Assembly: GCA_026182355.1 (NCBI GenBank)
Contig: JAPFBL010000227.1
Span: 171,501 to 235,500, forward strand
DNA from: Hermatobates lingyangjiaoensis
Lineage: Eukaryota; Arthropoda; Insecta; Hemiptera; Hermatobatidae
Direction: 5' to 3'
Length of the DNA: 64,000 nt
The position numbers and the translations under genes are program-made. This document shows positions 1-11,976 of the stretch, piece after piece (the stretch's first letter is position 1; each line of letters begins with the position of its first letter). The notes under the pieces are model-generated. The model searched no databases, was not told the origin of the DNA, and saw only the letters and a list, made by a program, of their open reading frames with translations.

Positions 1-1250
1 ATCGGAACTCAAGTTTAAGCTATATGGTCGCTATATCTTATAAAAATAAGACTATTTAATAAACTGAGGAATTATGAATTTATCTAATTAACTTATCAAA
101 ATATTAAATTTTTCTAAAGAATAATACTTAAAATTTTTTCAGAGAAAACATTTTGTTTTCTTTAGCACGTTTTCTATATAATGAGTGGACCAATGATCAG
201 TTAAAGAAAGGTGAAACGACTTTTTCATACAGTACTTTCTTCATTTTCATCTACATTTATTATATGTTTAAGCAAACTATATATTCAATGACTAGTCGCA
301 ATCAATAATCGAATTTTAAGATGAACTCAATTTTAAAGTAGAATCAACAAGAAATAAAAGAAAGCTGATGATCCTTGGCTGAGAGCGAGCCTCCCCATTG
401 TGATCGATATTAACCCTGAGGGGTCAATGAAACTCCCTAAAGTTGTTTTAAGAAATTTATTAGAAATACAGCTATATGCGTGTTTTATTCTCGGTTGTTC
501 ATTTGGTATCAAATGAATTAGTTTTTTTTCTTTGCATTTATCATTTATTCCAACACAGAAGCTTTATAGAGAGTGGTATATTATGTTAAATAATCAGTGA
601 TATTTTTCATATGAGTTTTAGTCAGTATTGGTGTTAATAAATTAAATAATATTGTATTATTTTATATCCCCATTAACTCACCAATGATTAATTTCTGTTT
701 TTCTTCTATTAATCCAAGTAAAAATAAAGAAAATAAAAGTGGAATTTTATTTTTCTGGATTAGCAGTCAAGAGTAACAAAAGTTTTGAGCATTTTACTTT
801 TAGGGAGTACATTTTTTATTAATAATTCATCAAAGAGAAGTCATGTTTGAGTCAGACAGTCCTCTTCTATAGTATGTCTGATAACAAAGACTCATTATGT
901 TCAGGCAATTTGTGCAATATCTCAGTAAAACTGCATTTAAAATTATTTATTGATAAGTATTTTAAAATCCGGAAACACCTAGTTGATTACAAGTCTTATT
1001 CTCCAACATTTATTTCAAGTATTTTTCAAGTGACGAGATCTACTAAACATTCAATGCTTTAACAAAATAATCATTTAAATTATTTAAAATCACATTAAAA
1101 GGTTCAATAAAAAAGTGGATTTCATCATATATTAAGAAAACGTGTTTTCTTTCACGTTTATCTAACTATAGTGATTATGCCAAACTTGAATGATAATAAA
1201 ACTACTCTATATTGATATCGTTGAAATAGTTTTCAAACATTTGATATATA
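1..1250. other. AT-rich intronic DNA, nothing recognised
   Basis: No coding or repeat feature is supported. A short GC-richer stretch (about 368-432) stands out in composition but I cannot assign it. Confidence 0.5.
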
Positions 1251-1253
1251 CTA

Positions 1254-1400
1254 AATCAAATACACTTGTGTTGGGCAAAAGTTAGGACTCCCACTGTAGA
1301 ATCAATCTTCATTGTGTGGTATCACAAATGGCCAATGCTTGACCGGCGTGTGTTCCCTTGTGGGACTACCACTGCAACCTACCCTAACCTACATACTACA
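1254..1400 (+). repeat. Dispersed unclassified repeat, copy 1
   Basis: About 145 bp matching, on the opposite strand, the segment at 25425..25570. Shared blocks include TGTGTGGTATCACAAA, GGCCAATG and CCACTGCAA in the same order and spacing. The copies are clearly diverged. It has no coding capacity. A short interspersed element or the end of a DNA transposon would fit; no tRNA-like promoter boxes are obvious. Confidence 0.6.
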
Positions 1401-2040
1401 TAGTGAGTGACTGTAGAACAAATGAAGCAAATTTGTATAATTTGCTTCATAATTATATACTTAAAGATGTTTGAGTTGGTTATTTATTTCAAATCATTTT
1501 CCCTAAAAGAATTAATTCGTATATCACTAAAAGTTGTTTAAACAATTGTCTAAATCTAGCGAAGTCAACTAAGAGATGGGAAATTAAAGGTTATTGGTAA
1601 ATGAATTTCAGAAGTTATTCTGCAAGCAACAATAATGCTGCCTATTAAAGAACGCATAACTTCATTGGTATTATCAAATCGAAAATTCGAAATAATTAAA
1701 GTATAAGGGATCGTGTGGTTTTTTCAAGGAAAAACGCAATAAATTGAACCATAATTACAGATTAATATCAGAAGTTAGAACTATTTTGCTGACAAATGTG
1801 TTCGTAATGTTTAATTGGAGACGTTTAAAATACATTCAGGCTGTAAATCAAGGTCTGTGGTTAACAACTCTTATCACAAAGTAAAGTTTAGAATTGTCAA
1901 ATAACCCTCTTGTTTATTCAAATTGCTGGCTTGTGAGTTTTTGAATCAATTAAAATGTATACAGTATTTTAGCTTGTTTTAGTTGGTACTAGCGAAATTT
2001 ATGAAAGATTATTAAGAAATGTAATGACAAAAGTTAAAGC
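1400..2040. other. AT-rich intronic DNA, nothing recognised
   Basis: No supported feature. Confidence 0.5.
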
Positions 2041-2275
2041 CTGGAGGGCTAGATAAGGTAGTCTAGAGGGTTATTTCAATTAAGGCATGTTGTAGGGCAG
2101 CAATGCCACCCTGTTGGCAAGGAGAGCGCATTAATCCCTGTAGCAAGTTCAATTTAGCGGTTGATCTGATGATATATCGAGTTGCCGCTACTGTAACCCA
2201 GTGATTAGTCCACTGCAAAGTAAATCGAATGGCTCTGTCTCCCATGCTCGAACTTGTTTCAGGTGCAACAACCCC
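2040..2275. other. GC-richer unclassified segment, possible transposon fossil
   Basis: Base composition and codon-like texture differ sharply from the flanking AT-rich DNA, and a 60-codon frame is open on the minus strand (2063-2245), but no motif is recognisable. Probably an old transposable-element fragment. Confidence 0.3.
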
Positions 2276-2833
2276 ATTCTCATACTAGTCCTTTGTCGAC
2301 ATTATATATACATATAAAATACCCCATAAATTTTAGATGTTTCGTGAAAGAATTTATTGATTGTTAATAATTTGTTAAAATGAAACATTTATTATTGATA
2401 AAACATAATTATGTTTATTAATGTCGCAGCATTCTGAGTTTACCTCCTTACAGAGGCAGAGAGTAACCTAAGTAAAAAAATAAAAAGTACCCCACTATAA
2501 ACCAAGAATATTATAATACACAAAATTAAACATAACAACGGGACATAATTATGTTCTTTCATTTGAGAATATTTCAGAATATCTTAGCTATAAAGTAAAT
2601 AATTTCTGAAAAAAATTTATATAAGAAGTAATTCTATAGTATAACTATCAATTTTTTCTAAAACCAAAACAATACACAAAACGCGAAACAAAACCATATT
2701 TGACTGAAATATGCTTCGTTATAGGCTACAAAATTGAGAAGTTATAATTACGCAAATTTCAGCCCAATATGGTTTTATAGAGTACGTATAAATTTAACAC
2801 TCTCTGTAAACGGCAAAGACTGCTATCAAAATT

Positions 2834-2836
<3 letters not shown>

Positions 2837-2866
<30 letters not shown>
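2837..2866. repeat. (TA)n microsatellite joined to a PLE N-terminal fragment
   Basis: About 15 TA units. The minus-strand frame runs from the PLE fragment at 2867-2935 into this tract. Confidence 0.9.
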
Positions 2867-2870
<4 letters not shown>

Positions 2871-3005
2871 GTATGATGGCAGCAAATCTTCACGTAAACA
2901 TGTTCCATTAAAGTACACAGCTGCCCACCGCAAGGTTGTTCGTAAATTGGAGCAGACCAGCTTAAAAGTCGTTAACGCAGAGACTACTGTGTACTTTAAT
3001 GAAAT

Positions 3006-3053
<48 letters not shown>
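2860..3053. pseudogene. PLE N-terminal fragments, head-to-head, between two (TA)n tracts
   Basis: On the minus strand 2935..2850 reads AAVYFNGTCLREDLLP, then SYTN running into (TA)n. On the + strand 2930..3003 reads VVRKLEQTSLKVVNAETT then VYFNE, again running into (TA)n (3004-3053). Both are versions of the same PLE N-terminal motif (R-K-L-E..V-V-N-A-E..V-Y-F-N..C-L..LLP.YTN) seen at 17.35, 41.9 and 42.5 kb. The two halves face opposite directions, so this is a small foldback remnant. It encodes no catalytic domain. Confidence 0.6.
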
Positions 3054-3054
<1 letters not shown>

Positions 3055-3057
<3 letters not shown>

Positions 3058-3296
3058 TTTCACATAAACACGTGAAATAACAATCAATGATCAAACCACA
3101 ATAAGAAAATTGGAAAACAAGACTAAGATCTTTCAACCGTAACAAGCGGTCTTCGTCAGACGAAGGGCCAAAACCCATGTCGTTTGACATGGGTCAAAAA
3201 CCCATGTTGGGTTTTTGACTCTGACGAAGACCGCTTGTTACGGTTGAAAGATCTTAGTCTTGTTTTCCCATTTTCTTATTGTGGTTTGATCATTGA
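3055..3296. repeat. Palindromic PLE terminal unit (AGATCT family)
   Basis: An inverted repeat whose right arm (about 3217-3296) is the reverse complement of the left arm (about 3077-3160), with (TA)n on both sides. Each arm holds the CTGACGA..GAAAGATCT element and the outer block TGTGGTTTGATCATTGAT. The same unit recurs at 21.35, 28.4, 32.85, 36.75, 45.96, 52.3, 52.7, 59.8, 60.0 and 61.65 kb, usually next to (TA)n. It represents the non-coding terminus (pLTR) of one PLE family. Confidence 0.75.
3217..3258 (+). ncRNA. Hammerhead-ribozyme-like motif (AGATCT family)
   Basis: In order: GACT, the core box CTGACGA (3221-3227), a hairpin ACCG/CGGT, GAAA (3245-3248), palindromic AGATCT (3248-3253), T, AGTC. 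GACT and AGTC are complementary (stem I). The GAAA and CUGANGA boxes are the invariant hammerhead core. AGATCT could form stem III only in a dimer. An extra base and a bulge precede stem II. Activity is inferred, not shown. Confidence 0.5.
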
Positions 3297-3307
3297 TATA
3301 TATATGT

Positions 3308-3450
3308 AGCATAAACAGGATAAATGCGGTCAGTTTCTTCCACTTCCAATCAAACTCTCATTGCCGACGCTAATGTGAACGTCGGCAATGAGAGTTTGAT
3401 TGGAAGTGGTAGAAACTGACCTCATCCCGACTTATCCTTTTTATGTTACA
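3308..3450. repeat. Palindrome with GCCGACG arms (PLE terminus)
   Basis: Arms about 3312-3368 and 3378-3437 are reverse complements around a short loop. They contain ATCAAACTCTCA and GCCGACG, which are also present at the ends of the PLE at 24.2 and 44.2-45.3 kb. A solo foldback of that family. Confidence 0.65.
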
Positions 3451-3491
3451 TATCTGTCCCACGGTCGACAATTCATTACTGTTATATATAT

Positions 3492-3602
3492 ATACTTAAA
3501 ATAAACAGTGACACATAGACTGAAACATAACAAAAGACTCACTTTTCAATATTTCGAGTCTTTTGTTATGTTTCAGTCTATATGTCACTGTTTATTTTAA
3601 GT
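3492..3602. repeat. Short palindrome, arms about 45 bp
   Basis: ACTTAAAATAAACAGTGAC near 3494 is mirrored by its complement ending near 3601, with a short loop containing ATATTTCGA, a block shared with other PLE termini. (TA)n flanks it on the left. Confidence 0.65.
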
Positions 3603-3639
3603 GTTATCTGTCCTGCCGGACCGTTTTTGGTTTATCATA

Positions 3640-5340
3640 TATATATATTATGTTTACAGGTCTCAGCAAACATAGGAAATCCATGCTAAAAAAATTAACA
3701 CTAAAAATATTAAAAGAAATGAAAAATGATATGCTTTTTTGAACATATAATTTTAACTAAACAATAGAGAGGTTATTCAAAACCAACAACAATTGATTCA
3801 GATGTGTACAGATATGAGAAGATAAAAAAGAAATAATATGTATTGTAGCTTTGCAATATTTTTCATTTCTTTTTTTATGTTCTTCCTGCACTAATCATTA
3901 AAAAATACATTTGAAATAGAAAATTCAAAATTATAAGCACCAGTCTTTATCTGTTTATCTCATGTGAAAATATATTTTTGTAATGCTGCTATATGACTGA
4001 ATTATACCTAATACATTTTTGAATTGTTATAATTGATATTTACGAGATGGTTTGCTAGCAAATCTATTTCATGTCTCTAAATGAACTGCAACTATTGTAT
4101 GAGCTAGTTTGACCATTCAGAACTTCTAAGATATTCTACAGATCATCTTCTTCAGAAGGATGAAAATGACTCATCTTTACGTTGGCTTAATCTATCATGC
4201 ATATTCATGTATTGCATCTTTCAATGAAAAATATATATTCTTATGTCATTTGTTATTAAAATAAATAACATATTAATAAATTTTTTCCATGTAATTAAGA
4301 TTTTATCTTAAAAGAAATTTTTTAATGAATCAGAAATGATTAAAATTTATTTCTGATGAAATAATTGAAGTTCATTACCTAAAAATTATTGATTTACATT
4401 GTTTTAAAAGGTTTTTTAATTATTATTTTCCAAAGTTTGTCACTGATTTTATTTCTTGTTCTTTTTTTTTAGTTTATGCAAAATAATGATTTTCCATTTT
4501 CATAATTATAACTAAATATATTGTTTACTTATAACTTGTTTTGTATAATTATCTAATTTGCTTTCGTTAATCATTCATCGACTTTTCATTAATAATGTTT
4601 CTCATGAACTAATGTTATTGTCCTTAAATATATTAGGGAAAGTCAAAAGTTTTCTGCGAATCTGCGAATAATATAATTATTTCCTATCAACCTAATTGAA
4701 ACTCCGAGCTCTTTCTCACCTAGTAATCAATCATATTAGAGAACCTGTTTGAAATGTCTTAATTTTTTCTTCTTTATCTCCCTCAGGAATTATTTAGTAA
4801 CTACAAAGTTTGCTACGCTCTTTAGTAGAAAAATTAATGACATAAATATCTATGTTGGAATATATATTCAATTTGAAATCTACTTTCCATTTAAAAAATC
4901 CAGTTTTTTTAATAAAAACACCATCAGTTTAAATATTTGTTGGTTGAATCATTTACTCCTGTTTCACTGATGTGACTCATCACACTTACTCTTAAGCCGT
5001 CTTTTCACACTGTATTGTTGAACAGAAGGAGCAGCAAACTATGGGCCCTCCAGCCTTACAGCATGTAGTACACTGTTTTCTTTTTTATATTATATATCAG
5101 AAAAAAGAATATTTTTACGTAAAGACATATTTTGTAACTATATATATTTGATTGAGGAGAATGGAGTAGCTTTTTTTGCAGCACTTTCTGGAATTTTTAG
5201 AAACAGTGTGGAAATTTTATTGCAAAAATAGGTGAATTTCTTTTACGATATATACTACTATCCACAATAATTACTGCACTTCATATAGTTAGTCTCATAA
5301 TATATAAAAATTGTTTATTTAATATGACAAAATAAAAGTC
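3640..5340. other. AT-rich intronic DNA, nothing recognised
   Basis: No coding, RNA or structured repeat feature seen. Confidence 0.5.
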
Positions 5341-5352
5341 GTAGTAAATTTT

Positions 5353-5655
5353 CAGCCAACATACGTATAGCCCATTGTGTTGTTTCCAGCCAACATATAG
5401 CCCATTATGTTGTTTCCAGCCAACATATAGCCCATTGTGTTGTTTCCAGCCAACATATAGCCCATTGTGCTGTTTCCAGCCAACATATAGCCCATTGTGT
5501 TTCCAGCCAACATATAGCCCATTGTGCTGTTTCCAGCCAAGATATAGCCCATTGTGTTTCCAGCCAACATTTAGCCCATTGTGTTGTTTCCAGCCAACAT
5601 ATAGCCCATTGTGTTGTTTCCAGCCAACATATAGCCCATTGTTCCAGCCTACAAA
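5353..5655. repeat. 27/30-bp minisatellite, about 10 copies
   Basis: Tandem copies of a 30-bp unit starting CCAGCCAACATATAGCCC and ending TTGTGTTGTTT; some units lack three bases (27 bp). Because every unit length is a multiple of three, both strands stay open across the array (+ frame period TYSPLCCFQP; minus frame period MGYMLAGN). No start context, splice sites or homology support a real protein, so I call it a satellite. Confidence 0.9.
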
Positions 5656-7320
5656 GAGAACTGATTGTTCGACATTTGTTCAGTTGTGTACTTGATTTCA
5701 GAATTTTGATCCAAATGCAATAATTTTTTTTTTAAATTTTATGTCATATATAAAGTATATAAAGCATAAATGTTCAACTTGGAGAACACAAATATGTTAC
5801 TTATATTTATACACAATATCCGACAACACTCCAATAACTACAATATCCAATATTCAATTCTTAACTATTTATAGATATAGAATTAGAAAATTCTGGAATA
5901 TATTTATGTGCGGAAATCTAGATTATGTAAACATTATTGTAAATAACATTTCATAGTTTTGGTATTATAAATCTCCTCTAACAATCAAAAATGTTGAATT
6001 TTTTTTATTATCGAATAATGTTATTTATATACCAAAATTGAAAATGTTGGTATTCTATTGTTGGTATTTAAGCCAGAAAAGAATTTTTTTATATCAGAAT
6101 TTTTAAAATAATACTTCGTTTTTTCATACATTTTTATCAAAAAATTGAAGATTTTGGTATTTTTGGTAATTTCATTATAAGTTTAATGTTATGACCAATA
6201 TCTTGTCCACAATATTTGGGTTTCAGTTCTAAGGGGAAATTATTTTACTGCGAGCAAAAACTGAAAACTGACATTTACTTTTATTGTACTTTACGTTTTT
6301 AACAAATAAATAGCAAACTATTTAGATTAAAATATATGGGAGGAAATGAGTTTAAAGAAAAACGAAACTACTAAAACCTAAACAGATTCTGTTCAAAATT
6401 TTATTCTTTATAAACTTTTTTTGATACAATATTCCTTGGGTCATATTGGGTATACTCTAAGCTCATGATTAGATAGAATAAAGAATTGCAAAATTGGGGG
6501 TCAGCTATTGTTTATATTTGTACAATAATATGTCAATGATTGATATCTATTTACAGATCAGTCCTATGCTAATTATTGTTCCTTTAAAACCTAATAATGT
6601 TTATTTGTTTGAACTCATTTCTATTGGTGAAATGCAGAAGCGAAATAATAATGATAACTAATTAAATGCATTTATAGTAGAAATAGGTTTAACGGTTTTA
6701 CCTATTTCTAATATAAATCATACTAACCTCACTGGTATAAACAATATGCATGTAATTAAATGCATCATAAAGTTAAAAAAAAAATCGACAAATTTATGTT
6801 TCTGGATTTAGTTGATTAGAAGAAAAAAAAATGGTGGCTAAAATCTCATACCGTTGAATAAAGTGAACAACCCATCAAAGAATATTGTTTAAAAACAATA
6901 TAGTAAATCTATGCTGTAAGGGTTATTTTAGGTGTAATATGAAAAGGATTCATCACAGGGTGTGAGTTGCATGGGGTGATCAATCTCAAGGATAGGATGC
7001 CCACCCACTACCCATAATCACCTCCACCTTACAGGGGCACGTATCATGAAATAAACTTCAAAAGTGAGCTCATGGGATCTCAGAAAGTCTGAACCCGTCA
7101 AAATCATTATATCAAACTTTTACATCAGCACTATGATTTACTTACAGTAATCTCATTTACTTATTAAGATATGAATCATGTATTTATAAAGATAATATAC
7201 GAATGATTCATATATATCTTTATCATGGTGTATTTTAATGTTAAATTTAATGTAATATTATGTCTAGCGCAATCTTAATCTGTATTTTCAATGTTAAATA
7301 TGATTTTAAACGGTATGAAA
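5656..7320. other. AT-rich intronic DNA with one short GC-richer patch
   Basis: Nothing assignable. The patch near 6950-7080 has a different composition and may be an old insertion. Confidence 0.45.
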
Positions 7321-8365
7321 TCTCTATATATAAAGTTCCTGAGTTTGTTTGTTTGTTTGTTCACCTATTTTCCGTGAAGATAAAGACCTAAAATTAAATA
7401 TATATTATTTATTTCCTGAATAATGTTAAATAAAAGATAATTGTCACTATATTCCCAAAATTGGAGCCAGAGTAGCAAGTGTCTTGAGTGCTCGCTGATG
7501 ACAGCAGTGCAAATGTATTATATATGAATGCAACAATTTTTTTTTTTAATTTAATATTTGCGTAATTTAAACTAAAGGCATGGAGCCAGAATAGCCCACT
7601 GGCTTCCGTGTTCGCCGATGACAGTAGCACAAATATATTAAAAATAAATGTTACAAAACAATTTTTGAATTTAAAATTTGAATAATTTAAACAATGGAAA
7701 TAAAGTAAAGGCATGGATTCAGAGTAGCTAGTCGCTTGCGAGCTCGCCAATGACAGTGGTGAATATGTATTATATATAAGTGTAACAAAAAAAATTAATT
7801 AAAAATTTGCGATATATAAACACTGGTATATATAATAAAGGCATGGAGCCAGAGTAGTCCAGAGACTTGCATGCTCGCTGATGACGAAATATATAATAAA
7901 CTACTACATTAGAGTTTAAAAATGAATAATTTCAGAAACAATCTGGAACACAACTGTCAGATAAAATACGAATGTTTAAGGTAATATTATAAAGACACAT
8001 TCCTTTCATTAATGTTATTTTATGTTAGATAAATAAATTGAATATTTCAATTTACAAATTTTGTTTGTTTTCAATATATTTGATTGTGTATATAACTTGA
8101 ATTGATGTTTTATTTAGTTATGTCATAAAATATTTTTTTTTACTTTTAAATGATTTTTATTTTGTCAAGTATACTTACTGTGGATATATATTGAATCATG
8201 TTAAGAATACTATATCAAAAGCTTGGGCCATATAAAAATCTGTTTCCGTGCCTTAATAACAAATAACAACGATTTAAAATATTCTTGTCAATCATGTTCA
8301 GTGATTTGATTTCAATACCTATTGTAATGATTTCTGAGGGTCATAAAGGGTCACGGGTAGTCTAG
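7321..8365 (+). mobile_element. Helitron-like non-autonomous element (candidate)
   Basis: It begins TCTCTATATATAAAG after an A (7320) and ends GTCACGGGTAGTCTAG before a T (8366). Helitrons begin with TC, end in CTRR and insert between A and T without duplicating the target, which matches on all three counts. TCTCTATATATAAA starts and a GGGTCA..TCTAGT end are common in insect Helitron-like elements. The interior holds a tandem array and no Rep/helicase coding. I see no clear 3' hairpin, which weakens the call. Confidence 0.5.
7455..7895 (+). repeat. Tandem array of four 119-133-bp units
   Basis: The anchor GGAGCCAGAGTAG or a close variant occurs at 7463, 7582, 7715 and 7845, each time followed by a CGCTGATGAC-like block and then an AT-rich tract. 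Internal tandem arrays are common in non-autonomous Helitrons. Confidence 0.75.
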
Positions 8366-10850
8366 TATAATATATTACTAAACAGTATATTAAAAGCTAA
8401 GACAAAGTCTTTTTTGTTAAGGAGCTTTTAAAAAAAAAGTATCATATGGAATAGTCCTGTCTCATGCTCAAAATCTACAATTAATAATTTTCATGGTAAC
8501 AATTAATTTAACTTAAATGGAATTATGAGGTATTGCTCGTCAATGAATCTGTCGGTAGTTCGCATTTATGTTCGGGCAAGAACTTATTGCTTTATATGTA
8601 ATCAGAAAAGTATTGCAAGCAAAATATTAAATCAGGATTTCAAGATTCATATAAACATGCACCACTTAGAATTTTCCAATGAAATAAACGAAAAAAAAAA
8701 CAAATTATAACAGGCTTTGGAGAAATACTGTAGAGGGTTTTTATGCAAAGTAAATGTTATTTATAGGACGTCCTTTCAGTTAGTGCCTTTATGCTTTAGG
8801 ATAAGAAAACAGTCTTGGGAAATACAATTTAGGTCTTGGAGTTTTATAAACATTCAGATATATTTAACTTTCATATTATTATATTATATATATTATTTCA
8901 TTTAATATTACCACATAAATAATTACATCCTTAATAGTATAACTTTTCAAGTATTTGAATAATTTTCTCTTGTTATAAGTACACTGTAATATTGAATTAA
9001 TAAAATAACTAGCCTAATGAAACATTTTAGTTTTGAAACCTGCGTACGGAAAATGAAAAATTAATTGATCATTATTAATAATTAATTTATTAAATTGAAT
9101 ATTTATTACTTCAACTAAAGTAGTCATAATATATTTAATTACCTATGTTATAGAATATATTATATTCCAATTCTTTAATGTATCTTATGTACTTATTTCT
9201 AGATAAATACATTTTTCAAGTTGAATTTATAATATTTGTATTCTTATAGTCAAATATTAAAAATGGTAAATATTAAAATGTAGAATAATTAATTATTTAT
9301 AGATATACATCTATAAATACGACTGAAACTCTTAACAAATACATAGCTCAATAAAATAGAACTGGTTATAACACAGTTAACGCTATAAAACTTGTTTCCA
9401 AAGCAGATGATCATTTTATATAAATTTGGAGGTGATGGCAATAACTTTAAAAAATAGTTATTACATAAAGCCACATTAACAGTATCGAGTTCATAACGTA
9501 AAAAGAATGGCATGTTCCACAATTTAAAAATAATAGAATTTAGAGGATTTAAAAATTACATAAAAAGTTTTTTATGTGGAGATCTAATTTTTGAAATCCC
9601 CTGATATGAGTAAATACCAAACTATAACAGATTCCATAAATAATGAAATAAAATAATTTTATTTTTTTGGATGGATGACATCTTTCGTTTCATATATAAT
9701 ATTGAAGAAGGCTATAAAATAATATAAAAATTAATAAATGTTTTACAAACCGCAATGCTAAAATAAACCAGTCAATCAAAACAACAAAAACAGTAGAATG
9801 AAAAATATTATGTGGGTTTTTAGTATTTGAAAAAGGTATTGTGTTTCACTGAACAATTTCGGGCATTGGTTGTTGGGGTATTTGATGTCTCGTTGGATAG
9901 TAGAGTGTGTTCAAGATGGATTTTCTTTGGCTTTATGTCTGTATATTGGCGGAGGTAGATCTCACATACGGAGGTAGCTGTAGTCATTAAAGTACCGCAT
10001 ATGTTATATGGTGTTGCGATAAGACTAAAGCATAGTCTCAAATGAAGTCATAGTCAGTAATTATCCGGAAAGCTTTCACATTCATTTATTTAAAAAGTTT
10101 TTAAATTTATTTTATTCTTGATGAGTTTTAATGAGTGGTTTCCTCAAAATGCATTGTGGGGTTAGCCGTATAAGGAAGACTAGTTCCTCCCACCAACTAG
10201 GTTTTAAATTTACAAAGTTCAGTGTGGAACAAGTTAGAAGATACATATTTAAATCTTTATTCTTATAAATTAATTTACTATTTATTGGTGGAAGATCTTT
10301 TTTGGCATTGTAATCTTTTGAAATATTCATTCCTTTTGTTATTTTTTTCAAAACCAAAAAACGCAATCACAGCTACCATCTCAGCGTTGGACGGTAACAA
10401 GCTTTCAAAGAATCCTCTAGTAAAGCCATTCTATTAAAATATGGCAAAATCAATCTACTTTCATTTAACATATTGCTTTTAATTTGCTGCAATAAAAGGC
10501 TAAAGAATTCTGATTTTATTGCTAACATCTATGGATTTTGCGCTATTTGTGTTTAGTCACTTGAAACTATAATGGTACTAAACTTTTATGTGATGCTAAT
10601 ATAAAAGTTTGGAAACCATCCAGCAAGGTAATGCTTGATTTAAATATTATTTATAACTCATTTTTTTTAAACAATATGAGTTTTCTAGTGTATATAGTAA
10701 GTTATCTTTTCTAGTGCATTAAATAATAGCATAGATAGATTGCTGGCCATTTGTTGGTAATAATGGTGTTTAGATTGCAAGATAGGGTAAGGAAGTCCAA
10801 AGATAAGTTTTTGGTTTGTCGAGGATTTTCAAAGTAAATCTTTAGATAAA
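8366..10850. other. AT-rich intronic DNA, nothing recognised
   Basis: Only short random open frames; no supported feature. Confidence 0.5.
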
Positions 10851-10859
10851 AAGCAAGAG

Positions 10860-11095
10860 AGGGTAGGGGATGATTTCAGATGACAGGATGGGAATAATAA
10901 ATGAGAGAAGGCAGGAGTAGCACTAGGGGGTGGTTCACCCCCGCCCACACCCCGTGTGTCTCTTACCCCTCCAAACAAAACCATCTCCCGCAAATGGCAA
11001 CTTTTTCCCCCCCTCCCTTTTATGCCGGATATGAATTTGCACAAAGGTTGCAGAACGTTTCTCTCATCTTGACAAGCCTTAGAAAAATAATGCTT
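10860..11095. other. GC-richer unclassified segment
   Basis: The stretch around 10915-11020 is C-rich and contains a short inverted match, GGGGGTG/CACCCCC. It contrasts with its AT-rich surroundings. No protein motif seen. Probably an old insertion. Confidence 0.3.
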
Positions 11096-11624
11096 AGTTA
11101 AATACAACCAGCATTGCTAAAACCCACTTTTGGAACAACGTTTTTTTTTTCAAATGTCAATATTTCTCTACCATATGTCCTCGAATTTGCAAAATGTTCA
11201 TTTGTAAAGCATAAACTCTTGCTTTTTTTAAAACTTTCAAAACAAGTGAAAAGTTTTGCTTTTGGCTTAATGAAATGTCATAATTTTTAATTTCAATACC
11301 AAATATATTTCTAACTTTGAAAATATTTCTCTAAAACTCCTATACTTCCCACATTGACAAATACATAATTACTTACTATTCTTTTAAAATAAATATGCAT
11401 ATTAATTTGTTTATATTTGAGTAATAATATAGAACACACCACACTGTAAATATGTACTACAGTTGATATTTCTAATATGAGTACGTCAAACAAAAATGAA
11501 AACTATAATGAAAGAAATCTACTTTTGTGATCTCAATTGTAACTGTAAATAGTTTACAGTTATATTTCTAATATATTTTATTATCTTTATTTTATCTGTC
11601 GATGTCAGATATATATATATATAT

Positions 11625-11784
11625 CGCACCAGTTTACATCGGCCAGTGGACGCATTTACGTCTCCGTTCCTTCATTCTTTCTCCTTTTATTTTCTTTCTT
11701 TCTACTCTCCTGAACACGGCAAGACGCCGAAATTATCGAGATTCGTGAGTGTTCGTCCTTTTTCTTGTGTTCTCTAGCTGTAAC

Positions 11785-11830
<46 letters not shown>
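11625..11830 (+). repeat. Solo PLE terminus (GCCGAAATT family) plus (TA)n
   Basis: Nearly identical to one arm of the palindrome at 45.35-45.68 kb: CAGTTTACATCGGCCAGT at the start, GGCAAGACGCCGAAATT in the middle, CTAGCTGTAACTTTAATT at the end, then (TA)n (about 11792-11830). The core box here is CTGAACA rather than CTGATGA, so this copy is expected to be dead if the motif is a ribozyme. Confidence 0.7.
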
Positions 11831-11833
<3 letters not shown>

Positions 11834-11910
11834 ATATGAATAATAATCAAAATAACACTTGATATAATAGATGGATTAATTTACCACAATGAAAACAATT
11901 TTTGAAACAA

Positions 11911-11948
11911 TGCTCTAAGGCCTTTCGTTAAGACATCGTCAGAGAGCA
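11911..11948 (-). ncRNA. Hammerhead-like motif (AGGCCT family)
   Basis: On the minus strand: GCTCT, the core box CTGACGA, an extra T, a small GU/AC hairpin, GAAA, palindromic AGGCCT, T, AGAGC. Stem I (TGCTCT with AGAGCA) is 6 bp and perfect, making this one of the best fits in the window. The copy in the right repeat (about 12313-12350, + strand) has AAAA for GAAA. Confidence 0.5.
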
Positions 11949-11976
11949 AGTGAATTAAAAAAACAATAAATAATTG

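Noticed and set aside
1254..1400. tRNA gene or tRNA-derived SINE
   Set aside because: No cloverleaf or A/B box pair could be drawn.
2734..3054. 106-codon + strand ORF ending in Ile-Tyr repeats, as a gene
   Set aside because: It crosses two (TA)n tracts and a reversed PLE fragment; only 2930-3003 is real PLE coding sequence.
5375..5695. 106-codon ORF across the minisatellite, as a repeat protein gene
   Set aside because: Open on both strands solely because unit lengths are multiples of three; no start, splice or homology support.
7463..7895. CRISPR-like array
   Set aside because: Four diverged 119-133-bp units without short identical repeats or spacers, in a eukaryotic locus; better explained as a Helitron-internal tandem repeat.
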